A DNA stretch of 64,000 nt, from contig JACPIU010000033.1 in assembly GCA_016187935.1 (NCBI GenBank), positions 62,001-126,000 of the forward strand, given 5' to 3'. Both the position numbers and the translations under genes were made by a program. Source of the DNA: Bdellovibrio sp. GTDB taxonomy: Bacteria > Bdellovibrionota > Bacteriovoracia > Bacteriovoracales > Bacteriovoracaceae. Below, piece by piece: positions 16,802 through 26,388 of the stretch; position 1 is the first letter of the stretch; every line of letters begins with the position of its first letter. A model generated the notes under the pieces. That model was not told the origin of the DNA and made no database searches. It saw only the letters and a list, made by a program, of their open reading frames with translations.

Positions 16802-18292
16802 ATGAGTGAAATAACAAAATATTTTGATGTCGTGATGTTGATGGCCGATCTGCGGGAGGCACGAGAACTCTCAAGTGTGTTTAAAAAGGCCGGAATAAAT
16901 CCCATTTGTTACACAGAATATGGCCAATTTTGGCATGGCATTCTCAATCGGCCACCTTCTCTGGCCTTAATTGACATCTCTCTTATGGGGCAAGGACACA
17001 TGCCACTTAAAGAGCATCCTTTGATTAAGGGAGGTCAGCTTCCAATCGCTTTCTTTTATAAGGATGAGCATCGTCCTTTGCTGACTTCAACTTTGGATTA
17101 TGCTCATTACGGACTCATTCGGAAACAGGCAGATTACGAAGCTCCTCTAAAATCTTTGCTCTTGCGAGTAAATCAGCATCTGGCACTTGAGGGGCAATTA
17201 AAACAAAAAGAACTTGAATTGGGCAAGCGGGATGCTCAGCTGGCCCGTGTGTTAAAGGATAATGAGGAGCTTCGGTTGCAATTAGAGGCAAGTAGCGAAC
17301 TGAAAAATTTTCAGTTCGATGGCGAAGCCTTACGTAATGCTCAAGATTTTTCAACCTGGCTAGTGGCAAACTTAGAAAAGTGGGATTGGATTAAGCGTTT
17401 TGGATTGTATGAATATTCCTTATCAGAGAAGAAATTGATCACCCCGCCGGTGGTTAGCCCCAAGTATATCCCTTTGCCATCCTTATCGGTAAGTGCAGGG
17501 CCGAGTCCGCTAATGCAAAATATGGCCGCTCAAATGGCATTGGAAAATTTAGGGCCTAAGTTGATTTCACTTAATCTTGTCGGCCCATTCGACACCCCAT
17601 CTATTATGCTTTTTCTGGAGATTAAAGAACATAATCAAACAGGCAAAGATATTTTCCAGGACGATCGATTCCAGCCATCGTGGCCTCTTGTTGAGAATTT
17701 TTTGAGTGGTGCTTACGCCATTTGGGAATTACAGCACTTTACTGCTCCCAAGCCTAGCTCCAAGGAAAGGTCCTTGTGTGATATTCTGGCCTTGGCCGAT
17801 CGGGAATTTTTTGGTGATATGAACACAGTGACAGCAGAGAGTGGAGGAGATTTTGTATTTATCGGTCTGGATATCAGCTTTCTTGATCACATTATTAAAA
17901 AATATCCTGACAACCGCTTTTTTTGGCAAAAATTTGGACAGGATTTCAAATCAAGGATGCAAAATCTTTTAAGAAATGATGAAAATGCCTTTATTTCTGT
18001 GGCCGGGCCGTACGTTTATATTCTGGCCGTAACTCAATTAACTTACCAACGAACCTGGGACCATGTGCGCGATTTAACACAACGTTTTTCCTATTGGAGA
18101 TATTTTGAGAATCCTGAGAAAATTTTTGTTGAGAGTGTTCGTCCACTCATTCGACAACTTCCTGAATCGTCCGATGCATTGTTGAACTTTATTCACAATC
18201 CGACAACTCAATTTACTTCTTTATCGAGGAGGAAGACGGGCGAGCAGGTCAAAATTCCCAAAACTAATATTGCAGCAGAGGCGAGGCCATAG
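16802..18292 (+). CDS. Degenerate receiver-coiled-coil protein
   Basis: A 496-residue cytosolic protein. Residues 8-125 resemble a response-regulator receiver: a strand with a single acidic residue (VVMLMADLREA), a possible phospho-acceptor Asp in LALIDIS, and a Lys in YGLIRKQ. About 130-165 is a coiled coil (QLKQKELELGKRDAQLARVL). The remaining 330 residues are unrecognised but fold-like, ending in a basic tail. No DNA-binding or enzyme domain is visible. alr starts three bases after its stop. Function is unknown. Confidence 0.7.
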   Translation: MSEITKYFDVVMLMADLREARELSSVFKKAGINPICYTEYGQFWHGILNRPPSLALIDISLMGQGHMPLKEHPLIKGGQLPIAFFYKDEHRPLLTSTLDYAHYGLIRKQADYEAPLKSLLLRVNQHLALEGQLKQKELELGKRDAQLARVLKDNEELRLQLEASSELKNFQFDGEALRNAQDFSTWLVANLEKWDWIKRFGLYEYSLSEKKLITPPVVSPKYIPLPSLSVSAGPSPLMQNMAAQMALENLGPKLISLNLVGPFDTPSIMLFLEIKEHNQTGKDIFQDDRFQPSWPLVENFLSGAYAIWELQHFTAPKPSSKERSLCDILALADREFFGDMNTVTAESGGDFVFIGLDISFLDHIIKKYPDNRFFWQKFGQDFKSRMQNLLRNDENAFISVAGPYVYILAVTQLTYQRTWDHVRDLTQRFSYWRYFENPEKIFVESVRPLIRQLPESSDALLNFIHNPTTQFTSLSRRKTGEQVKIPKTNIAAEARP

Positions 18293-18295
18293 TTA

Positions 18296-19429
18296 GTGAG
18301 ACTCGGAGCCAATCTTGATATCGATTTGAAACTTCTTAAGAGCAATGTACAGGCCCTTACGGTACTTGCTTCGAACTCTGATATTCTATTTATGGTCAAG
18401 GCCAATGGGTATGGGCATGGAATGGTTCCTGTCACTCGTTTCACCCTTGAGGAATGTGGGGTACGAAATTATGGTGTCGCCACTTTGTTCGAAGGTCTCA
18501 AGCTGAGAAAAGCTATCCCCGAGCACTCTTTTGATATTTATGTCTTTTCTGAGAATCATTTATCTTCCCAGTATGCCGAACAATATTCGCATAATGCTCT
18601 TATTCCGGTTCTTTCATCTTTAAGTGAATTAGATTTATTTTTGAGTGAGCAAGTTTTCTCACGTGTACCTCTCGTGCTGAAATTCAACACAGGAATGAAC
18701 AGATTAGGTTTACCTATAAACGAAGATGAATTTGATTTGATCGTGACTAAGTTAAAAAATAAAGGACGCCGTGAGATTTTTCATCTGATGACTCATTTTG
18801 GCAGGTCGTTTGAGACACTGGCTGAACCAACCCAAATCACCCAGGAACAAATGAAGTCTTTTGAGGAAATCAGACAACGCTTTTTGCAGGCAGGATTTTC
18901 CATCATCTTCACATCAACTTCCAATTCGGGGGCGATTGAGCGGGGAATTGGGACTGGACTGTCTCATGTCCGTCCAGGGTTGATGTTATATGGTCCCTCG
19001 GCACTTTCTACGAATAGCACGCGTCCAAACTGGAAAGGTCATTGTATTTCTTCATTAAAGGTACAAGTGTTGCGAAGGATGAGTGTTAAGAAAAATACGC
19101 CAATTGGTTATGGCGGGACTTTAACTCCTAGGGATGGCACGATATGTGTTTTGGCCATTGGTTATGGCGATGGCTTTTCAACTAAGTTGCAGAACACCAC
19201 ACTTTATCATTTACCTGGCCAACCAACTTTTTTTGGGCGCATTAATATGGATATGGCGCAACTTTTTTATGCCGGATCAGGAAGTTCAATTCCCAATGAA
19301 GGTGATGTTTTAGAAATTTGGGGGCACGATGCTTCTCATGTTCTTAGCATTTCACAACAATCGGGCATCATCCCCTATGAGATTTATTGTGCCTTAGGGG
19401 AAAGAATTCCTCGGAAATATACTCTATGA
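18296..19429 (+). CDS. alr: Alanine racemase
   Basis: A PLP enzyme supplying D-alanine for peptidoglycan. The PLP lysine is K35 in MVKANGYGHG, the FNTGMNRLGL and TSNSGAIER motifs follow, VRPGLMLYG is present, and GYGDGFSTKL carries the second catalytic Tyr. 377 residues, a normal length. A GTG start directly follows the receiver-like gene. The stop overlaps the next ATG by four bases, tying it to the mla genes. Confidence 0.95.
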   Translation: MRLGANLDIDLKLLKSNVQALTVLASNSDILFMVKANGYGHGMVPVTRFTLEECGVRNYGVATLFEGLKLRKAIPEHSFDIYVFSENHLSSQYAEQYSHNALIPVLSSLSELDLFLSEQVFSRVPLVLKFNTGMNRLGLPINEDEFDLIVTKLKNKGRREIFHLMTHFGRSFETLAEPTQITQEQMKSFEEIRQRFLQAGFSIIFTSTSNSGAIERGIGTGLSHVRPGLMLYGPSALSTNSTRPNWKGHCISSLKVQVLRRMSVKKNTPIGYGGTLTPRDGTICVLAIGYGDGFSTKLQNTTLYHLPGQPTFFGRINMDMAQLFYAGSGSSIPNEGDVLEIWGHDASHVLSISQQSGIIPYEIYCALGERIPRKYTL

Positions 19430-20244
19430 GCGCAAACAACGCACATCCAGCAGATCACCCCTGGCCGTACAGAATTGTCGCGGAATTAGGGCAATCGATC
19501 ATAGATGTTTTGCGCGGGCTGGGTAAAATTACCCTATTTGCCGGCCGTTTTTTTTATTGGGTCGGACGTCCTCCCTACCGCATCCGTTTGGTTTTTGATC
19601 AGCTTTTTTTTATAGGTAATAAGAGTGTATTTATTATTGTGCTCTCCGGCTCTTTTACCGGTATGGTCATGGCCTATCAGACTTATTTCGGGTTTAAGTT
19701 GATTAATGTCGATACATTAGTTGGACCTGTCGTCGCTATTTCATTGGCAAAAGAATTGGCCCCAGTTTTGACTGGTTTGATTGTCGCTGGTCGCGCAGGC
19801 TCTGCCATGGCAGCTCAGATTGGTACCATGAAAGTTACTGAGCAAGTTGATGCTTTGGAAGTGATGGGGATTAATTCTTTGCAATACTTGGCAGCGCCAA
19901 GAATTTTAGCTGGAACATTGGCCTTACCTCTGTTGTCCATTATTTTTCTGTTTGTTGGAAGTGTCGGCGCCTATATTATCGGTACGAAGGCATTGATGAT
20001 CGACGAAGCGATTTTTTATTCGAAACTGGGCGAGTTCATGTATTTAGAAGATATGCTTCAGGGGGTTATTAAAGCTTTCTTTTTTGGCTTTGTTGTTTCT
20101 ACCATCGGTACATATTTCGGTTTTGAAGTCACCGAAGGGGCGGAAGGAGTGGGACGCGGGACTAATCAAGCGGTGGTCTGGGGAATGATTTTTGTATTGG
20201 TTCTTGATTACTTTTTGACCAGTTTTCTCATCAGGATTCTGTGA
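19426..20244 (+). CDS. mlaE: MlaE-type ABC permease
   Basis: Inner-membrane permease of the MCE/Mla phospholipid transport system. 272 residues from the ATG that overlaps the alr stop; an upstream in-frame start would overlap alr by 43 bases and is rejected. Signature segments: SGSFTGMVMAYQTYFGF, LAKELAPVLTGLIVAGRAGSA and the C-terminal GVGRGTNQAVVWGM. Five or six membrane helices. It overlaps mlaF. Confidence 0.94.
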   Translation: MSANNAHPADHPWPYRIVAELGQSIIDVLRGLGKITLFAGRFFYWVGRPPYRIRLVFDQLFFIGNKSVFIIVLSGSFTGMVMAYQTYFGFKLINVDTLVGPVVAISLAKELAPVLTGLIVAGRAGSAMAAQIGTMKVTEQVDALEVMGINSLQYLAAPRILAGTLALPLLSIIFLFVGSVGAYIIGTKALMIDEAIFYSKLGEFMYLEDMLQGVIKAFFFGFVVSTIGTYFGFEVTEGAEGVGRGTNQAVVWGMIFVLVLDYFLTSFLIRIL

Positions 20245-20990
20245 TGCCAGAAGACATCATTATTCAGTTTCAAAATGTTACTAAAAAATTTGGTGAGCAT
20301 GTTATTTTGTCTAATTTAAATTTTGAAATTTATAAAAATAAAATTACAACTATTTTAGGATTTTCCGGTGCTGGCAAATCGACCCTTTTGAAAATTATTT
20401 TAGGATTAGTTCATCCCACAGAAGGAGCTGTCTATGTTCTCGGACAGGATTTATCCAAGCTCGGTGATTTCCCATTGAGAGAATTCCGTCGTAATTTTGG
20501 GATGGTGTTTCAATATGCCGCTCTTTTTGATTCGATGACGGCCTACCAGAATGTCGAATTTCCCTTAAAAGAGTTCACCAATTTAAGACCTTCTGAACGT
20601 GATCATAAAGTTCGTCATCTTTTGACTTCTGTGGGGATTGATGATTTTGGCATGAAAAAACTACCTTCCGAATTATCAGGAGGGATGAGAAAGAGAGTGG
20701 GATTGGCCCGAGCGCTAGCATTGTCACCTGCCATTATGCTCTACGATGAGCCGACCACTGGATTGGACCCTATTACAAGCAAAATGGTCAATGATTTAAT
20801 TGTCGAGACCGCCGAGGCACATAAAGACAGAGGCCTGACCTCGGTTATAATTTCTCATGATATAAAGGCCACTTTGAAGATTTCCGACTTCATTGCCTTT
20901 TTAGACCGTGGTAGAATTGTAGAGTATTTGCCGGCCAAGGACTTTGTGAATTCCAACCATCCGTTGGTTCAGGAGTTCGTGCATTTATGA
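20244..20990 (+). CDS. mlaF: MlaF-type ABC ATPase
   Basis: ATPase that powers MlaE. Walker A GFSGAGKST, Q-loop FQYAALFDSMT, signature LSGGMRKRVGLARAL (the GMRKRV form is typical of MlaF), Walker B IMLYDEPTTGLDP and the switch His in ISHDI. 248 residues from this ATG, which overlaps the mlaE stop in TGATG; a GTG codon directly before is an alternative. mlaD follows after 15 bases. Confidence 0.95.
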   Translation: MPEDIIIQFQNVTKKFGEHVILSNLNFEIYKNKITTILGFSGAGKSTLLKIILGLVHPTEGAVYVLGQDLSKLGDFPLREFRRNFGMVFQYAALFDSMTAYQNVEFPLKEFTNLRPSERDHKVRHLLTSVGIDDFGMKKLPSELSGGMRKRVGLARALALSPAIMLYDEPTTGLDPITSKMVNDLIVETAEAHKDRGLTSVIISHDIKATLKISDFIAFLDRGRIVEYLPAKDFVNSNHPLVQEFVHL

Positions 20991-21005
20991 AACGAGTTAG
21001 ATTGT

Positions 21006-22379
21006 ATGAATGAATTTAAAGTCGGATTGCTAGCGCTGATCGCAATGGGAGCAGTTGTTTTCATGTCATTGAAAATAACTTCAAACCAATCGGGCTTTGG
21101 TAACTATAGAAGTTTCAAGACGATCGTCAAAGATGCGTCAGGAATTTTCCCTAAAACGCCGATCAAAGTTGCAGGTATTAATGCAGGTCGTATTAAGAGC
21201 ATTGAGCTTGAAAATAACGCTGCTCTTATCACTTTTGAAATTTTGAGCAAAGTGACCATTACAAAAGGGTCTAAACTTAAAATTAAAACAATTGGGTTTT
21301 TGGGTGACAAGTATTTGGAAATCACCATCGCCGAAAACGCCGAACCACTGGCCGAAGATGCATTCATCGAAGCCGAAGAAGGTGCGGGCATTGAAAAACT
21401 TATGAAAGATGCTTCGGAAGTCGTTGCCGATGTGAAGAAAATTACCACCAGCTTAAAAGAGAGCTTGGCCCCAGAGGGCAAAGAAGCACCCGTGACAAAA
21501 ATTTTAAATGATGTCAAAGAACTTACAGGAAATGTTAGAACGGTTTCTGAGACTTTAAAGCGCGTCATTACTGGCAACGAAGAGCAGCTGAAGAGGCTGA
21601 TTGATAATTTGGAGAAATTTTCAAAGCAAATTCGTGATGAGACGGACAAAACCAGAGATAAGAGTCTCGCTGCTGAGTTAAAAGAGATTTTGGCCAATAC
21701 TAAGAATGCCACTCATGATTTGAAAGTACTCATGGCGGATATTAGAAGTGGCAAAGGGTCGATAGGGAAATTTTTAGTAGAAGAAGAGATTGCAGATAAA
21801 GTAAACACCGCCCTTTCCAGCGTGAATCGTCTCGTCAATAACTTTAACTCGATACGGACTGAAGTTAATGCTTTTACCGGGGCCAATTCTGATTATGGTG
21901 CTGACACTCGAGCACAAGTTCGAATCTTTCCATCACCCGAGCGTTTTTATGTGTTGGGTCTCTCGACATCTGAATTTGGGCCGGAAAATGAACGACACAC
22001 GACGATTACGCAAGATGGGACAGAAACCCGTCGGGTTGAGAATTATCGAGATAAAAATTCATTCAGATTTGATATTCAGATGGGCCGGCGTGTTCAGAGT
22101 GTTTTTTTTCGCGGCGGCTTAATCGAATCCACGGGGGGATTAGGGGTTGATTATTTAGTTCAGCGATGGGGAACCACATTTACAGCGGAGTTGTTCGATT
22201 ATCGCGAAGGTGTCGGGCCCAATGTTCGCCTCGCTTCAGAAATTCGATTATGGAATATCTTCCATATGAAAGTTATGATGGAAGATTTGATTATTAGTAC
22301 CAGTCGAAGTTTTAGCGCTCTGATAGGTCTCAAATTTAATGATGAAGATCTGCGTAATTTGATTGGATTTTTCCTTTAG
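21006..22379 (+). CDS. mlaD: MlaD-type MCE protein with beta-rich C-terminal domain
   Basis: The substrate-binding MCE subunit. An N-terminal membrane anchor (about 5-22) is followed by one MCE domain (about 35-115: DASGIFPKTPIKVAGINAGR, TIGFLGDKYLEI), a long helical region with heptad character (about 120-285), and a C-terminal 165 residues made of alternating short beta strands separated by glycine/charged turns, ending IGFFL. E. coli MlaD is about 180 residues. The C-terminal part looks like outer-membrane strands (FYVLGLSTSEFG, GGLGVDYLVQRW, TTFTAELFDY), suggesting an envelope-spanning protein. No mlaC or mlaB is adjacent. Confidence 0.88.
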   Translation: MNEFKVGLLALIAMGAVVFMSLKITSNQSGFGNYRSFKTIVKDASGIFPKTPIKVAGINAGRIKSIELENNAALITFEILSKVTITKGSKLKIKTIGFLGDKYLEITIAENAEPLAEDAFIEAEEGAGIEKLMKDASEVVADVKKITTSLKESLAPEGKEAPVTKILNDVKELTGNVRTVSETLKRVITGNEEQLKRLIDNLEKFSKQIRDETDKTRDKSLAAELKEILANTKNATHDLKVLMADIRSGKGSIGKFLVEEEIADKVNTALSSVNRLVNNFNSIRTEVNAFTGANSDYGADTRAQVRIFPSPERFYVLGLSTSEFGPENERHTTITQDGTETRRVENYRDKNSFRFDIQMGRRVQSVFFRGGLIESTGGLGVDYLVQRWGTTFTAELFDYREGVGPNVRLASEIRLWNIFHMKVMMEDLIISTSRSFSALIGLKFNDEDLRNLIGFFL

Positions 22380-22388
22380 GGAACACTG

Positions 22389-24458
22389 ATGGAAAAGAAT
22401 TGGCTCATAAGAACAAGACAGAAACAGATATTAGGCCCGATCGGGCGTCAAAAACTCTTAGAGTTGCTATCAAAGAATTTATTGGCCCAAGATGATGAAA
22501 TTTGCTCTGGTAATGGTCATTGGTTCTATGTAAAAGAAAAATCGTTAATGGAGAAGTATATTTATGAAGGTATCAAGCAATCCTTCAATCCAATTTCCGA
22601 AGCCAAGGACGTTCTTAATATCGAGGGTACCAATCCTAATTCTCACCCACCGCATGAGGCGACAGATGCGCCCAACTCTTCTTTAGAATCGACAGTCGTT
22701 TTGAAAATGCCACCTAAAACCGAAAAAGTGGTGGAAGCTGCCCAGACCTCGATTAAAGCTAATCAAGAACGTAGAGCAAAACCAATCGCGCAGAATATCG
22801 TAGTACAAGATGAAGTCAAGGATCATTTTCCCCAAAGTACGGACTTGGAATATCCCGCGTCAGAGGAATCTACATCCTCAACCGCTGCAGCACCTCCCGT
22901 TCCACGGGATGAAGCGGCACACGATGGTGAGACCAGCAAACATTCTGAATCTTCGGGACCAAAAAAAAAAATAAAAACTGACCCGGCACTCCTGCTTAAA
23001 TTGAATCATCCTTCAGAAGATAAAACCGATGAAATTCCGCACGAATTTTCCAAGACGCGCAATGATTATTATCTATTTTATATTTTAATAGTCATGGCGA
23101 TCGTCGTACTTGTGGTGGTGTTTTACTATCGAAAGATTCTCAACCGGCCGTTGCCTTTTTTGAGTGATGCAAATGCGCAAGAACTCTTTTTGAATGTGCA
23201 CAAGAAATATCTCTTAAGTGATTTTTCCTTAAAATCTCAATTAGGCGAGATTAACTTTTCACAAAACATTTTTGGAATGATGCCTGAGACTCATAATGAA
23301 CGCCCAAAAGATTGTCCTAATAAACCATGGACACCTGTTGACTCTTTTTTTGTTCTGCTGGCGCAAAATAAAAAGGAATGGGCAGATTGGTGCAATAAAT
23401 GTCGTGCGCATCTCGGAGATGAAACCAAAGTATTTGAATTGCTGAACATGTCTATGTCGTATGACTCACAAAAAGAAATCAGTGGACAATTAAAACACTG
23501 GGGATATGACATTAGTGGATTAGAAATTGCCTTCAAGACCCTTGATGAGAATGCAAAAGTTGGTGCTAAAATCGTTCTTGCAGTTGATCAATTGATAGAA
23601 TCACTCTCAATTCAAGAGGAAAAAAGCTTTAACCCACAGGCACTGAGTTTGTGGCACAAGCGGATAAACAGTATCGAGCATGAGAATGTAATGGTCCCGC
23701 TCTTGTCGAGTATTTTGGCAATTCGTCATCACAACAGAGGAATGGCGCAAAAATTATACCAACAAGTTTTTGCCTTAGGCCCTTGGGATATATTTACGCG
23801 ACCACATTTCTACTCTCGTGTACACATAAACGGGCTATATAATAATTTAAGTAAACTTTTGAGATATACAAAGCTTCATTCTTTGGATCAATTTTATTCT
23901 AATATTTTATTCCATCATTTGGCCTTTTTAGATGGAGAGGTCTTAGCGAGGTTTTTACAGGACAATGCCCGACCGCTGTCATTATTAGATATCCGTACAC
24001 ATGCCAATTCATTTGTAGATTCTAAAATTGATCCGATTTTATGGTTTGATTTTCTTTATCGCAGAAGTACTGAAAATGAATTAAATAATTTCTTATCCTT
24101 CCTTGCCATGAAGGACAATGAACTTGTTGATTACAATGCTGCCAAGGGCCTGTTTATCTTGCATGAGAACGGGCGACAATTTCTCAATGAGAAATACAAT
24201 CCTCTTGTAGAATCATTATGGCAAAGTTCATCTTGGGGAAATAAAGTATTAGCTCTCAAGGCCTTTGAAAAAAATCCTTCACTGCAACGGGAAATAACTG
24301 AAAAGAATCAAGAGTTGAGTCGTCCTCTCTTCGATGTAAAAAGACATTTTTTTAGAAAGATGATTCAAAATGGACGTGGTATTTTCTATGCGTTATACAA
24401 TCTTTATAAATTGGGTGACATGGACGAAAAACTTTTGGTTCTTGTATTCTTAAGATAA
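22389..24458 (+). CDS. GYF-like domain protein with one membrane helix
   Basis: 689 residues. The first 60 resemble a GYF_2-type domain (WLIRTRQKQILGPIGRQKL then a GNGHWFYVKEK segment). A charged, Pro/Ser-rich linker leads to one membrane helix at about 229-248 (YYLFYILIVMAIVVLVVVFY). The rest, some 440 residues, is predicted helical and probably periplasmic, without recognised motifs. It shares the mla transcript (nine bases after mlaD) and abuts the Sua5-like gene. Its position suggests an accessory role at the inner membrane; that is inference. Confidence 0.75.
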   Translation: MEKNWLIRTRQKQILGPIGRQKLLELLSKNLLAQDDEICSGNGHWFYVKEKSLMEKYIYEGIKQSFNPISEAKDVLNIEGTNPNSHPPHEATDAPNSSLESTVVLKMPPKTEKVVEAAQTSIKANQERRAKPIAQNIVVQDEVKDHFPQSTDLEYPASEESTSSTAAAPPVPRDEAAHDGETSKHSESSGPKKKIKTDPALLLKLNHPSEDKTDEIPHEFSKTRNDYYLFYILIVMAIVVLVVVFYYRKILNRPLPFLSDANAQELFLNVHKKYLLSDFSLKSQLGEINFSQNIFGMMPETHNERPKDCPNKPWTPVDSFFVLLAQNKKEWADWCNKCRAHLGDETKVFELLNMSMSYDSQKEISGQLKHWGYDISGLEIAFKTLDENAKVGAKIVLAVDQLIESLSIQEEKSFNPQALSLWHKRINSIEHENVMVPLLSSILAIRHHNRGMAQKLYQQVFALGPWDIFTRPHFYSRVHINGLYNNLSKLLRYTKLHSLDQFYSNILFHHLAFLDGEVLARFLQDNARPLSLLDIRTHANSFVDSKIDPILWFDFLYRRSTENELNNFLSFLAMKDNELVDYNAAKGLFILHENGRQFLNEKYNPLVESLWQSSSWGNKVLALKAFEKNPSLQREITEKNQELSRPLFDVKRHFFRKMIQNGRGIFYALYNLYKLGDMDEKLLVLVFLR

Positions 24459-25051
24459 TGAATATCTACATCTATCCAACAGACACAGTATGGGGAATTG
24501 GTGCTTCCATTTATGATTTTCAGGCACATCTTCGAATTGGTGAGATTAAAAAAACTCCCGCAGATAAACCTGTTTCAATATTGATGCCAACGTTAAAGGA
24601 CGTGCAGGAATATTTCAACTTACCTGAGACAACGAATTTTGTCCTGCTGAAAGAAATGTTTAAGTTGGAAGTGACCTTGGGTTTTCCTTTGCAATGGATG
24701 CAAAAAGAAATTCCGAGTTACATTTTTTCCGGAAGTTCTTGGGTTGGGGTGCGTTGCTTAGAACCAGCGTCTATGCCATCAATTAAATGTTTGATGAAAG
24801 AAGTCTCTGGGCCAATCACCAGCACGAGTCTGAATTATTCTGGCGAGGCACCCATTACATCGGAAGTCCTTGCACGAGAGTTTGCTAAAAAAATTGAAAA
24901 TTGCACGTTTATCCCTCCATTACCCAACGACCCTCCGATGAGTGGTCAGTCATCGTGTCTCCTATGTTTTGATGATCAGGGTGCTTCTAAGCTAATTCGT
25001 TCAGGAAGATTTGTGAAAAGACTTCAAGACTGTGCCAAACGATTATTCTAG
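24458..25051 (+). CDS. YrdC/Sua5-family protein
   Basis: A YrdC-like domain protein related to L-threonylcarbamoyl-AMP synthases of the tRNA t6A pathway. 197 residues with IYPTDTVWGIG near the start, the KTPADKPVSILM substrate region and GPITSTSLNYSGEAPI, matching the SxxNxSG motif. The KRxx sequence usual after the first helix reads KKTPADKP. It lacks the Sua5 C-terminal domain and may be the YciO or TsaC type. It starts on the last base of the preceding stop and converges with the DciA-like gene with a four-base overlap. Confidence 0.8.
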   Translation: MNIYIYPTDTVWGIGASIYDFQAHLRIGEIKKTPADKPVSILMPTLKDVQEYFNLPETTNFVLLKEMFKLEVTLGFPLQWMQKEIPSYIFSGSSWVGVRCLEPASMPSIKCLMKEVSGPITSTSLNYSGEAPITSEVLAREFAKKIENCTFIPPLPNDPPMSGQSSCLLCFDDQGASKLIRSGRFVKRLQDCAKRLF

Positions 25052-25632
25052 GACTGTTTTAATTGGATAATGAGAGAGATTAGTAGTTCCTTCACATCTG
25101 CTTCAAAAGTTTCGGATGTTTGATCGCCGTCAAGGATACTTTCAGCTTCTTTTCTTATTTTCTTATAATGTGGAGAATGGGGGTGGTAACGCAGAAAATT
25201 TTCTTTGCCGGTTGAAGATTTTACAGGGGAATTCTCCATTCCTTTGAGCCATGTTTCGCGAAGTCTTTGGAGTTCACCTGGACTTGTTAGAAATTTAATA
25301 TTTTTTAAACTTGTGGCCATGACCGGGAAGTGACCTCTAATCTTGTCCCTTAAATCTTGTTCCAACATGGCAAGTTCTTTGGACCAGGCAGGATGAGCAC
25401 AAAGAATGGTGAGTGTCCCGCGTGTGAATTTGAGTGGGAGGCTGTGGTTTGCGGCCCTTGTGCCAATAATCTTTTCCCAGCTTTTGATCAATGTAAGAAA
25501 ATCAAAAAGTTGACCTTCCTCTGAATTAATTTTGTTTCGTGAGGTGCTTTTTCCCGATTTTCGATAAGCATCTGGAACTTCATCGAGTGTTTGCAGAAAA
25601 TCGCTCAGCTTTCTATGATGAAATTTGGCCAT
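25048..25632 (-). CDS. DUF721/DciA-like protein
   Basis: 194 residues with a central DUF721 domain (about 45-120): KSWEKIIGTRAANHSLPLKF, GTLTILCAHPAWSKEL and RDKIRGHF. DciA-type proteins load or operate the replicative helicase in bacteria lacking DnaC; the domain alone does not prove that role. A basic N-terminus and a charged C-terminus flank it. Transcribed divergently from the lptE-like gene with only about 50 bases between starts. Confidence 0.75.
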   Translation of the reverse strand: MAKFHHRKLSDFLQTLDEVPDAYRKSGKSTSRNKINSEEGQLFDFLTLIKSWEKIIGTRAANHSLPLKFTRGTLTILCAHPAWSKELAMLEQDLRDKIRGHFPVMATSLKNIKFLTSPGELQRLRETWLKGMENSPVKSSTGKENFLRYHPHSPHYKKIRKEAESILDGDQTSETFEADVKELLISLIIQLKQS

Positions 25633-25686
25633 GCTATTCAGAGATGTATTCCCTTTATCCTATATTAATTGATAGTATGTGAGTCT

Positions 25687-26388
25687 ATGAAAGAAAAGGG
25701 CCTTTTTCGCAAATTAATTTTTTATTTTTTGAATTTAGTGGCGATCGTTGGGACATCGGGTTGCACCGGATATCGCCCTGTGCAGGCCAAGAATCCCTTA
25801 TATTATTACGGTATTACTTCTGTGTCGGTGCCTCAATTTATTAACAAGTCAATTATACCGTCTATTTCAGGACCCCTGACGAAGTCTATTTTTTTAGTCT
25901 TGGCACGTTACCCGGGTTTGACTGTTTATGCCGGGGAAAATCCTAAGGCCGATGCGGTATTAATTGGTATTATCGAATCAAAGGATCATCGCGAAAAGGT
26001 TTACAATCATGGGATTAGCCGCCACTTTATTAATGAGAATAGTTCCTTGAAAGGATCAATAGGCAACCGGCCCGGGTTTTATGTGAACGGTGAATCAACT
26101 TATTCAGTCAATTTGCGTTTGATTTTGATCAAGAACCCTGATTGGCAATCGGTCTCCTTGGCGCAATCAGATTTGGGGAGTCAGCTTTTGGCTTCTCCTC
26201 AAATAATTTTAAACGAATCATTGGGTCTGCGTGGTTCCTTCAGCCATGCTCTGGATAGTAATGTTGGCCCGGATGATGGTGGTGTTGTGAATTTCACCAA
26301 GACTAAAGGTATTTACGATCAATCCCTTCAATCAATGGGGCAAACCGCCGCCGATTGGTTTCGAGGTGTTGTTATGAACGCATTTTAA
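25687..26388 (+). CDS. lptE: LptE-like outer-membrane lipoprotein
   Basis: Probable LPS-assembly lipoprotein. The signal peptide ends in the lipobox TSGC, followed by TGYRP and the LptE-like strand VPQFINKSIIPSISGPLTKSI; further on ADAVLIGII resembles the family GxI segment. 233 residues. The identification rests partly on synteny: lptE-holA-rpsT is a common order. The ATG at 25687 is preferred; the frame could start at a TTG six codons earlier, but that overlaps a likely -10 (TATATT, 25662-25667). Confidence 0.7.
   Translation: MKEKGLFRKLIFYFLNLVAIVGTSGCTGYRPVQAKNPLYYYGITSVSVPQFINKSIIPSISGPLTKSIFLVLARYPGLTVYAGENPKADAVLIGIIESKDHREKVYNHGISRHFINENSSLKGSIGNRPGFYVNGESTYSVNLRLILIKNPDWQSVSLAQSDLGSQLLASPQIILNESLGLRGSFSHALDSNVGPDDGGVVNFTKTKGIYDQSLQSMGQTAADWFRGVVMNAF

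Noticed and set aside
21104-21712. 202-residue frame antisense to mlaD
   Set aside because: Serine/leucine/phenylalanine-rich mirror of the charged helical part of MlaD; no ribosome site.
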